A stretch of DNA of 64,000 nt from Lindgomyces ingoldianus (taxonomy: Eukaryota > Ascomycota > Dothideomycetes > Pleosporales > Lindgomycetaceae). The notes under the pieces are model-generated. The model searched no databases and was not told where the DNA came from. It was given only the letters and a program-made list of their open reading frames with translations. The stretch spans positions 77,779-141,778 of the forward strand of contig NW_022985171.1 of assembly GCF_010093535.1 (NCBI RefSeq). The letters are read 5' to 3'. Below are positions 22,201 to 32,927 of this stretch, piece after piece. The stretch's first letter is position 1. Each line of letters opens with the position of its first letter. Position numbers and translations under genes: made by a program.

Positions 22201-25139
22201 ATGTAGAATAAATTAGTGTTATATAAATCTAGAAAAAGAGTTGTATCTTACCTAAGTACAAAGACTATAAGGATATATTTAAGACACTAGAAGACCCTAG
22301 AGAGCTACTACTATATTAGCCTTAAGATTACACTATTAACCTAATAAAAAATTACAACTTAAAAACGTATAGGCTCTGCCCCTTAACTAGGGCACAGAAG
22401 GAGGCTTTACAAGAATATGTTAACAAGATGTTAGTATAAGGCTATATCTAAGAAAGCCACAGCTCTATAGCTTTAGCAGTAGTCTTTGCTAAAAAGAAAG
22501 AAGAAAAGATCTAAGTCTATTAAGACTATAGAACCCTAAATAATAACATAATCTAAGATTAATTTCTCTTACTAATTATCTAGGATATTATAAACTAACT
22601 AAAAGGAACCTAGTACTTTATAAAGTTTAACGTACAAGATAGATTTAATAAAATAAGGATATAGAAAAGAGATAAGTAGCTTACAGCATTTAGGACCCTA
22701 TAGGGACTCTATAAATTACTAGTAATGCTATTTAGTCTAATAAACGCCCTAGTAATGTTCTAGTAAATTATTAATACAGCTCTTAACCTCTATTTAGATG
22801 TCTTTACCCTAGTATATTTAGATAATGTCCTTATCTACTTAAAGGACACTCTAGAAGACTACGTACAAAAGGTACAAAAGGTCTTAGAACAGCTTAGAAA
22901 GTATAGACTTTACCTGCAGCTCTCTAAATATAAGTTCTATGTTACTAAAATAGAATACTTAGAATTTATAATTAATAGCAAAAAAATAAAAATTAACTTA
23001 GCTAAAGTATAAAAGGTGCTTAAGTAGCTAGAACTAATAATAGTTAAAGAAGTAAAAAGGTTCTTAGGACTAATAGGCTATGTTAGATAGATAATTAAAG
23101 ACTATTTAAAAATTACTATACTATTAATAAACACTATAACTAAGGAGTAGGTAATAGCAAAGTTTATCTAGACTCTAGAAATAAATAAAGCATTTATAAC
23201 ACTAAAATAAGCTATAACAGACAAACTAGTACTAAGAATGTACAACTTACAACTAGATATAAAGATCTACATAGACGCATCCCTTAGAGCTAGCGGAGCT
23301 GCGTTATACTAAAAGTAGGAAGATAGAAAATGGCACCTAGTTGCGTACTACTCTGCCAAGTTCTTAGGTCTAGAAGCAGGCTACAGCATACCTAACAAAG
23401 AGTTAAAAGTAATATTAAATGCTGTAAGAGCATAAGTTACAGAGCTATATAAAATAGTAAAGCTATTTAATATTATAACTAACTATGTAAACTTAGTTAT
23501 GTTCTTGTTAGTAAAGAAACTATTACTAATGCACATAAAATAAGTAATAGAACTTACATAGTTTAACTACATTATTAAACATGTACCTAGAGTGTAAAAC
23601 TAGTAAGCTAACACTTTTAGCTAAAGACCTAATTACTTTAATAAAAAAAAGAAAGGAACTAAAAAGTTTACACTTTTTAAGAAAACTAATAAAGAATAGA
23701 TCTATAATAAGCTTTAACTTATAAAGAAATTCTACATGCTTATAGCTAGTAAGTAAGAATAGAAAAACTTAATTTAAGAATATTATAAATCTTTAATGTT
23801 TAGCTACTCTAGAATAGGCACCCTCTAGAAGAAGCTAAGGGCTGCTATACTATAATAAATACTAAAAGTAAAGCAGTTATGCATAGAGGTGCTTAGAGAA
23901 TGTAATACCTATAATAAGAACAACCTGCAGAGGCATAAGGCCTATAGATACCTTTAACTAATTAAAGCACTAAAATTACTATAGATAATAATTATAATAG
24001 ATTTTATTATAAGATTACCCCTGTCTAAAGAACTAGGGACAGATAGGATGTGTAACATAATTATAGTAGCCCTAGATAAAACTACTAAGTACTTACACAC
24101 CTAGCCCTTAGAAAAAATAATAACAGCTAAAGAATTTATTTATAAATTAAAACAAAACATAATATTAGTACATAAATGTTCTAAGATTATTATCTTTAAC
24201 TAAGATAAACTATTTACTAGCAGCTTTTAAAAAGCAGTAATGCAACACTTTAGTATAGCATATAAGCTATTAACAGCTTATTACCTGTAAATAGATAGTT
24301 AAACTAAAAAAGCAAACGTAGAAGTAGAAAGGTACCTAAGAAAGTACATCTTTAACACTTAAAATAATTAGACAGAATAGCTTCTAATAGCGTAACTAGC
24401 TATTAACAGTGTAGAATTAGCTACTATAAAAGAAACACTATATAAGGCTAATTTTAGGTACAACTTGTACTTTAAGCTACAAGAAAATTAACCTATAGAC
24501 CTGTAAAAATTAATTAATAGGCTAGTAGACTTATAATAAATTTATAAAAAGTTAGCTGTAGAAGTAAGGTTTAGCAAAGAAGTAATAAAAAAGCATGTAA
24601 ATAAGTTATAATAACTAAGACCTAAGATCTACTTAAGAGATTAAGTGTATTTTAACACTAAAAACTTAAAGATACTAAGACCCTCTAAGAAGCTAGTAGA
24701 AAAAAGAATAGAACTTTATAAAGTCTTATAAACCTAATAAGACAACTATAAGCTTAAGCTTCTCTTACATATAAGAATCTACCTATAGTTTTATATCTCT
24801 AAGTTAGAAAAAGCACTTAAAGAAATCTCTCTATCTACCTAAAAATAAAAAGATAAAGAAATAAAATACAAAGTTAAACACATAGTAGGTAATTAAAAAA
24901 ACTAAAAAAAGTTTCTAGTAAAATAAAAAAAATAGCTTACTAGTAAAAATACATAAAAACTAGCTAAAAACTTAAGAAACGCGCAGCTGTTAGTATAAAG
25001 GTACCTTTAGGCTTGTCTAAAAGAAACTAGCTAGGTAATAAGGCACTTATATTAAAAGAAATAGCTACATTATTACTAGATAGCAGCAGCCTTTAGAGAC
25101 AAGTTCTAGTTAATAATACTTAAAAAAAGAAATAACTTT

Positions 25140-25500
25140 TTACTTTAGCCTTAAAAGCTTCTATCTTATCTAAGAAAAAGAGGTTTTTTTTTAAATACTT
25201 TACATAACAAGCTTCTAACAGATTTAATAACTTTTAAATATAATTCTATTTAAAACACTTTTTAGCCTTTGCCTTTAAAGTCTTCTAAACCTAACATAAC
25301 ATTTTATTATTAAGATTCTGCTTATAAGCTTTTATAGTAACTACCTTCTATAAAAGCGCTTCTCTCTTCTTCTTAAGACGTTCCTAGGCAGCGTTAGATA
25401 TAAAGGTGTTGCACTTGCTATTCTTTTTTACACACTTAACACACCTGTTTAAAGACAGAGTTAGCACATAAGACAACTTTAATAATTAGTAAGCGCTATA
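25140..25500 (-). pseudogene. antisense ORF between integrase and 3' LTR of element A
   Basis: On the minus strand a frame with few stops, all TAG/TGA-type and explicable by RIP, reads RCVKCVKKNSKCNTF (C-x2-C-x6-C), then ISNAA, then about 80 residues rich in Lys, Leu and Gln that look like a coiled coil. An equivalent, similarly spaced antisense frame occurs in element B. Conservation between two related families suggests it once encoded a small zinc-binding, coiled-coil accessory protein. Function unknown. Confidence 0.5.
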
Positions 25501-25708
25501 GGGCCTTATCTTTGTTTAGTAAAAAGGATTAAAACAGAGAACAACATAAAGATAATAAGATAAACAAGACTAATAAGCTATTTAGCATAAAAAAAATAGA
25601 CATTAGAAATGCCTTCTAGCAGGTAAGTACTAACATTATAAATAAGCCCTTACTAACGCAGTTGTGTGAGCAGAGCAGTAAGGACGCCGCTAGGAAGGAG
25701 GGGCAGCG

Positions 25709-26302
25709 TGTTACAGTCTATGGTTAGACCAGTGTAACTCCACCTAAGATGCTCCACAGTACAATGCAGTTAGAGCAGGACTTGTTTATAAGCTAACTAG
25801 AGGACACAGAGGCAGCACAGCTGCCTGCTATTACAGAAGAATGCACTGTCTAATAGAAGGATAGGACGTAAATCCTATAAGTCTATAAGAGCTTAGCAAG
25901 CTCTGCTTAGCAGGCTTGTGTAAACTTACCTAGCTTGCCTTAGCGCCCTAGCACATGTATATAGTCCCTATATTAAATAACCTTTAAAAGGTGTGTTTAA
26001 CATTTAGTTTATTTATTACATAGACTAAGTAGCATTTAGCTTTCTAAAAAGCTGTAATACTATTTATATATCTTGCACTATATATACCTCTAACCTTGTC
26101 CTACAAGGACTGTTTAACCCTAGCCTCCCTACTGCTGCACATAGGGCAAACTATAATCTAGTCACTCTATATCACCCTCTATTAGCCTAATAGCCTGTAC
26201 GTAGGACTGTACACCCTACCGGATTGGCCCCTTCTACCCGTCCTACTCATCCCCTAGGAATATCACCAGACCCGAGTGCTTCACGAAGCAAGGATTGTAA
26301 CA
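25709..26302 (+). repeat. 3' LTR of element A
   Basis: Starts TGTTACAG, ends GATTGTAACA, 594 bp. The last ~85 bp (from about 26,215) keep unmutated CpG sites (ACCGGATTGG, CCCGAGTG), while the same positions in the 5' LTR are mutated; the first ~170 bp show the reverse. Confidence 0.93.
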
Positions 26303-26537
26303 ATTATAAAAAAATTCTTGCCTACTTACCCTTATTATAAGCTGTACGCTTAGTGTACAGCTGCCCACCACCTACCGTGTACAAAGCCACGTAGAGAAAG
26401 GACCTACTACTAGATGCGTAGCTATTTAGAGGAGTAATCTAACTAACACTAATTAGTCTATTAACTAGTAGACTTTCTACTGTATGTGTAGCTACATAAA
26501 AAATATATCTTGTTAAGATAATAAATTAGCAAAGTAG

Positions 26538-26880
26538 TGTTAACTACTAGTATAAAAGCTAGCCTACTAGCTGCAGTACCTATCTACTGCGTGCGTAGCC
26601 ACGTAGAGGAGACATCTACTGCAACTAGTAGACTATCGCACGCCCTAGAGTTAAACTGCAAGTATAGGAGCTAGCTAACTAGCTGCAGTACCTATCTACT
26701 ATGTGTGTAGCCACACAGAGGAGACATCTACTGCAACTAGTAGACTGTTGCACGCTCTAGAGTTAAACTGCAAGTACAAGAGCTAGCTAACTAGCCGCAG
26801 TACCTATCTACTACGTGCGTAGACACGCAGAGGAGGCATCTACTACAACTAGTAGACTACTGTGCACTCTAGAATTAACC
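26538..26880. repeat. tandem repeat, three copies of a 112-bp unit
   Basis: CTGCAGTACCTATCTACT recurs at 26,571, 26,683 and 26,795 (the third as CCGCAG), exactly 112 bp apart. Each unit also contains GTGCGTAGCCACG-like, GAGACATCTACTGCAACTAG and CTAGAGTTAA words. A more diverged relative lies at about 26,370-26,500. Copies differ mainly by transitions. It lies where the 5' end of element B would be expected. Confidence 0.85.
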
Positions 26881-27666
26881 TGTTTCTCTACACAACAGCT
26901 TGCTTTTTAAGAGCTACCTGTATAGTTAACTAGCATAGACTTTTTTAAAAAAGCGCTTACTACAATCTATAGACTTATAGATAAAGAAAAAATAGCAGCA
27001 GATAAAATAGATGCCTTATAACAAGAAAAATAAACTGCGCAACACTATGCTACGTAATTCCGTGAACAATTATCTATCTGCAGATAGACAGACTAAAGGA
27101 CCCTATGTAGAATGTTTTATAAAAGACTTAAAAAAACTATTAAGAATACATTTACGCATAATAAGAAGCTAATAACTTTAGAAAAATTTATTAAATAAGT
27201 AGCAACTTATAACAACTATGATAAGAAATAAGAACATAAAAAAAGCCTAGCAGTACAACTTAAAAGCCTAAGCTAGCACTAAGAAAGAAAGAAACACCCT
27301 GTTATAATAAAGAACTTATAGACTTAAGTTACGCAAGACATATATAGAGCACATCCTAAAAGAAGAGACTTTACAAGAAAGGTAATAGGCTACTATTAAC
27401 AAAGAAACAAAAGAAAAGACTTTAAGATAAAGCATGCCTAAACTATAGAAAAGTAGGCTACCTCTGTTAGGAATGTCTAGACTCTAGAACTCTAAAGAAT
27501 AAAGACTTAGAACTAGCAATAAAAGCTATAAGCATAGAAAAAAGTCTAAAGGTAGATAAGATCTGTAAAAAACTTAATAAATAACTTTATTAGAAATATA
27601 AAGTAAACTACAAGCTAATAGATTACTCTATAAATTACTAGAAGGTAAAAGTCTAAGAAAGCTATA

Positions 27667-29510
27667 ACGTACCTAACAGGTTAGCCGGCCACTTTTGCCA
27701 AGCCCCTACTAAAACCACTCTATTCTAGCGCAAAACAGCCTACTTTAGCCCTGTATAAAGCAATACAACATAAGATATTATTTAAAGTCTACTTCCGCTA
27801 CTTTCTTACATGTATGTAAGTTATGCCTAGTTTAATTACACTGCCTATATTACCTTTAACTTAGCTTACTTTCTTTAGCGCGCACTTGTGTCTTTAGCTT
27901 CTTTCTATTACTACACGCTCTAAACTCCTTTAGAGCAGTTAAAAAAGCTCTATCCTTAACTATTAAAGTTTTTTTTGCCTAAATCTGCTTCTTTTTATGC
28001 AATTTATATTATATAGTAGCCTTATTTACTACTTAAAGCTTTGTAATCTCTTTTTACACTAACACTAGCTTATGTGTAATAATTGCTGCCCTTTTTAAAA
28101 CCTTTTTAAAAGCTTTTACTATAGATGTTAGTAAGCTATTTATATACCTCTAAATTTTTACTTTTATAAGCATTAATTATAACTTAAATTTAAAAGTATT
28201 ACTTAGGGTTTACAACTGCTAGAGCTTATTATTAATAAGTAGTAGTAGTAATAAAGTACATAACTAGATGTTAAGAGCTATTTTAACCTATTCTAAGTTA
28301 AATAGAACTAAACTACTGCTTTAAAACTCTTCTTAGATATTACTAAAAGTAATTACTATATTATAAGTGTATATAAAGCATAGTAAGAACTTAAGTTTTA
28401 TAATATAAGTAATTTAGTTATATATAAAATCTTTAGCTTAGCGCCTATACTCCTTTTTTAAAAAGGCAAAACAACCTACATTAAGAGGCTATAAAAGGTG
28501 TAATAAGTGTAAAGGCATGTAAATAGTAATAATTTTATTTTTTTTATAGTACTACTAAAAATTAAGTAAGTTATAGCTTTTATAGCTGTTAATAATAAAA
28601 AGCTAATAAGCACCTATAACTTTTTTTATATGCTTATTAAAGTGCTTTAACTACTATAGCCTAAGCTTATTTATTATCTAGCTGTTTTTAAAGACTATAA
28701 TAACCTAGTTCTAAAGTAGATTTTTCTTTTTATACTAAGCAAAAAAGTAATAGTAGCTCTTAAAAATAATAAAAAGTAAAATAGCTTACTTTATTATGTT
28801 AATACTTTAAATAACTATTATTTACTCTTTATTACTTTACTATATTACTTTTAGCTATTTTTATCTTTTTAAAGCTATAATAACTGCTTTAGTTAATATT
28901 TAGCTTATTATAAAGCTTAACTTATTAAAGTTATACATGTTTTTATTTTAAATACTATACTTAGCTTTTATATTAGCTACTAGGCAAAACTAGCTCTAGA
29001 TAACCTTTAGATTCTTATAAAATACTTTTTTATAATTATACTTATAATTAAACTTTATTATAAACTTAAAGCAGTGCTTAACCTATATACTAGGCTAGTT
29101 TAAGCTAACCTAGCCTAGATTATGCTCTGCGCACAAGAAATTAGCTATATTACCTATAGCTATAAGCCTAAAGGGAAATCTGCGTGTAATAAGCTTAAGT
29201 ATGTACTTAATAACTACTTTTTTTTAAGCTTAGTTAAATTTCTTAATTTAGGCTAGCATTCTGCTTTTAAAGGCTGTTTAGCGCGTTAATTACTTAGTGT
29301 TATGTAAAAAACATTATAAATAGCTATAGCATGTTATAAAAAAAGTTTTAAGTTTTATTTAAAAGCCTAAAAAGTAAGCTATATCTAATGTTCTTTAGAA
29401 GATTTAATCTAGTGTTGTTGTTAAGGCATTATGTAGATAGGTAGAGTGTGGTAGAGGCTTAGCAAAAGTGGCTAGCTAACCTGTGTAGCTAGCTAACCTG
29501 TTAGGTACGT
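27667..29510 (-). mobile_element. Fot1/pogo (Tc1/mariner) DNA transposon with RIP-dead transposase
   Basis: An 1,844-bp element bounded by ACGTACCTAACAGG and its inverted copy, with TA dinucleotides at 27,665-27,666 and 29,511-29,512. On the minus strand the DDE_1 catalytic domain of the pogo type can be read through stops: FDSYKSYN, then MPLHLLHLLQPLNVGCF (near 28,465-28,520), then a Lys-rich tail near 27,900. It interrupts element B just after gag. The right ~450 bp match the arm of the fold-back elements at 42,072 and 47,790. Confidence 0.85.
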
Positions 29511-29765
29511 TAACATTAATTTAGCGCTAGAAGAAGCTACAGTTTATAAAAGACTACGTGAATTGGCACAGGTTGCAAACTATGTACAGAACATATAGAA
29601 AGAAGAAGAAAGATTCTCTCTCTAGCAGCCTATGCTAGAAATACTAGTAGCAAAGCTTGCATATTAATTCTAGACTAGTTAGTGCTAGAAGTCCAGAGCA
29701 GATTACTGTAACGAGGTTGGCACAGTCAACCACGTGGCCTTCTCTCGCTCATAGAGGTTTAGGCT

Positions 29766-32700
29766 CAGCGTTCCCAACTGTACGTACTACGACTCGTAGA
29801 TACGTGAACGTAGCAGTCACGTGAGCCGTTGAAACGTAGGAGGAGTGTGAGCTGTAACGTACGTAGGAGCCAGCTCCTATTACAGACTGTAATACGTCTT
29901 AGAGAGACAATATTTCCTAGTAATATAAGGTCTTATTAGACAGCTATAGAGACGCGTTAGAAGAGTATTTAAAGTTATGTTTTTAGAGTAATAATTAGGT
30001 AAAAACTCTACAGTTTATACAACAATTAAGAAGCTAGCAGAGGAGGGGATTAAAGCGTAGGATTCTATAATTTTAGTTAAGAATTATAATTGCCTATAGA
30101 CTTACTTATTATAAGCTAGATGTTCTAGTTCCTTTAGTGTAGCAGGTGTACAGCCTTATTCTAAGGATCTTTTTAAGCTAGCTTTTTCTACTAAACTAAG
30201 GTTACTTATTACGCTAGTTTTTATTAACTTGCCTAATTAAGGTCCTTGTTGTTAGAGTCTTTAGTTTTTTTTATAATAGCACGCTATCTAACAGTCTTTT
30301 AGCTCTTATAAAAAAGTACCTAGACAACTTTACTTTTAATAACAAGGTATTATTTGCTATTAAGTAAGATAACATCTAAATAGAAAATAGAAAGTTAAGG
30401 CTAAAAAAGCTTAAATACTAGGTAAAGCACAAAAGCTAATTACATAGCAATTATTAGTTATCCTAGATATAGCTTTATAAAGCTAATTTAGTGTATAATA
30501 ACAAGAGAGACGCCTCTAGAATAAAGTTGTAGCTCTGCAGAAGGTGCCACACTAAAGGTAATTACAAAGGGGTAAAGAAAGTTAATAGTTACACTTATAT
30601 TATCTACTACTTTAGAAAGGAGCACTAGATAGACATTAGTAGAGAAAGTAAAGGCGCTCTTTTACCTAATAGGCTAAGAATCCTCTTAAGTCTATTTAAA
30701 GTAGCTTATAAGGTTGCAGGCTTATTATATATTATCTTTTATAGTGTTTAGTAGAAGGAAGCTTTATAAGTAGCAGTTATTAACTAGGTAATACTTTATA
30801 ATATTTTCTTTTATATAGTATTATTAGTAGAACTTTAAGGCATTATTACCTAGAATAGAGCTAATCTTCTTGCTGCCCTCCTAGCGTCTAACACTACATA
30901 TTTGTCCTACATGCAGCAGGGATATACGCAGCAGAAGTAGGAGATTTAAATAATGCTAAGAATAGCCTAAAGCAAAATTATGTTAAGCATTAATATATAG
31001 ACTTCTCTAAACTACCTCTCCTTCTTAGGTGTAGTGTTACACTTTGTTAGTAGGTGTACCTTAGCTTATTAGTTTAGCGTCTTAGCATCCTTTATTAAAC
31101 TAAACACTAACTAATAATACTGCGTAGATGTTAACTACTAACACTATAACGTCCTAATTAGCTTCTATAACCTATACAGCAACTATACTAGAGCAAATTA
31201 AGCGCTAGAGATTGTTAAAGTTGTTAATAACTTTAAAATTACATTAAAATTTTATTATTTAGTAGCTAATAATATGTTAAATAATAATAATAAAACTATC
31301 TCTGCTCTTACCTAACATCTTAATATGCCCCTTACCTCTAAGCACTGTATACGCTGCGCTGGCTATATAATCTAGCTAGTAGTAAAAGCAGTTATCTACA
31401 GCAAAGAAATAAGCGCTTTTAAAGCAAAGCTTACCTAAGCAGCTCCTTAAGAACAATTTAACCTCTATTACTGCTATAAAGTTATTAGAAAACTTTATAA
31501 TTTTATAAACATAGTGCTAGCATTACATAAATAACAGGAGGCTTTTATAACTTTTTAGGCTGCTCTTAATAATAACAACTCTTTCTAGAGCTTTAGGACG
31601 CTTAATCTTATACAAGATAGCAGCGTACACTAGCACAGCATTTATCTTATGCTCCTCTACTGTTTTAAGCTTAAGGACACTATTACTAAGTTTATATATA
31701 AGTAAAAAAGCACTAATAATAACTTTATAAACTTTACTATCTTTAGTAACTCTACTCTTACTAAGGTTATTACTAAGGATAAATAAGAAAAGGTTAATTA
31801 CTTTTATAAGTTTCTTAAAGTCTTTTACTTTATAATAAAATACTTTAAGGGTAATAGCTCCTATAGCTTTCTCTAGATATCTATTATTAACCTATAACAC
31901 TTTTATACTAAGCTTTTATGTATAAGTAATAAACTTAAGGGTAAGAGTAATAATTACTACTTTAAATCTAGCGTAGCATTTAGCATAGAGAAGTTGCTTA
32001 CATACTAGAAAAAGTTTATTATTAAGCTACCTATATTTTATTACTATGTAGTAATAATTTTAAACTCTTAACTTTATCTTATTTAGTTTAAGAACTACTA
32101 GAGAAAGCACCTTACATAGCATAAAAAAGCTAAGGCTTTAATAAAGGCTATTTTTTAAGAGTATGTTAATGTAAAGGCTAAGGCTAAAGCTAACAACAAT
32201 AATGTTACCTAAAAGCCTACGCAACGTAAGTTACTTAGTAGTAACTATTATAATAAGAGCTTTAAAAGGACTCTTTTTATTAACATAAGCCTTCTTACTA
32301 GCAGCTGCTTATACAAAAAGCAGCAGAAAATAATAGAGTTGCAGCAGTACTATAACAGCTACTGCAAAGACGTTACTATAGCTAATAATAACAGCCCTTT
32401 ATTTGCTAACTCTTTTACTTAGTAGGAACAAGTTAGATAACTTTTTTACTTTAAACTATATAAAATTACGTTTAACTTCTTATCTATCCCTTCTATAAGC
32501 TATAATTATAAGAGGTTTTTTTTTAAGAGTAAGAGGACTATTACCTATAATAGAAATAAGCTTTCTAGCTTAATAATTAAGGCTCTCTAACTGCAGAAAA
32601 ACTAGCTCTAGCAGGGTTATATTTACAGTAAAATAGGGGACTTAGTAGACTGTATACGCTGTAACGTCTTACAAGCTGTTAAAACGTAGGAGGATTGTAA

Positions 32701-32827
32701 GCTGTAATAGTTACGCCCTGTAAGTGGATTTAAATTCTCCCTTTATGTTAAAACGTACTAACAAACTAAGAAGTTACAGCCTAAAAAACAGCGAGTTGAA
32801 ACGTATTACGTACGGTTGGGAACGCTG
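29766..32827 (+). mobile_element. hAT DNA transposon, RIP-degraded
   Basis: 3,062 bp with terminal inverted repeats CAGCGTTCCCAAC(T/C)GTACGTA and a perfect 8-bp target duplication TTTAGGCT (29,758-29,765; 32,828-32,835), diagnostic of hAT. The plus strand reads as a transposase through many stops; the C-terminal dimerisation block LSIPSIS...RFFFKSKRTIT lies at about 32,470-32,630. Subterminal words such as GAAACGTAGGAGGA occur near both ends (about 29,840 and 32,670) and may be transposase-binding sites. Both termini are unmutated while the coding centre is heavily RIP-mutated. Confidence 0.9.
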
Positions 32828-32900
32828 TTTAGGCTAGGCTAGAGACAACCGCTAGTGCTAGTGCTTACCCTAGCATTACCTATATATATATTATACTATG

Positions 32901-32927
32901 CGAGAATACTTAGCTTAAGTATTCTCG
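32901..32927. repeat. 12-bp-arm palindrome inside solo LTR D
   Basis: CGAGAATACTTA, three bases, TAAGTATTCTCG: a perfect inverted repeat. It is also intact in the second LTR copy at 50,418-50,444, so it predates both insertions. Confidence 0.85.

Larger units (their letters stand above)
18627..26302 (+). mobile_element. Ty3/gypsy LTR retrotransposon A, RIP-degraded but structurally complete
   Basis: Two LTRs of 594 bp flank 6,488 bp, with a perfect 5-bp target duplication (ATTAT at 18,622-18,626 and 26,303-26,307). Reading through RIP stops in the plus frame gives, in order: gag (about 19,840-20,200), a damaged zinc knuckle (near 20,340), an aspartic-protease-like site (FIDSRCTF near 21,690), reverse transcriptase (about 22,380-23,010; YLDNVLIY where the second catalytic Asp is Asn), RNase H (about 23,260-23,640) and integrase (about 23,860-24,640). 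The order RT-RNaseH-IN places it in Ty3/gypsy. A purine-rich tract (AGGAAGGAGGGGCAGCG) lies directly before the 3' LTR. No frame is intact, so it is inactive. Confidence 0.93.

Noticed and set aside
26538..26880. CRISPR-like array
   Set aside because: The repeated unit is 112 bp without distinct spacers, and the genome is fungal; it is a plain tandem repeat.
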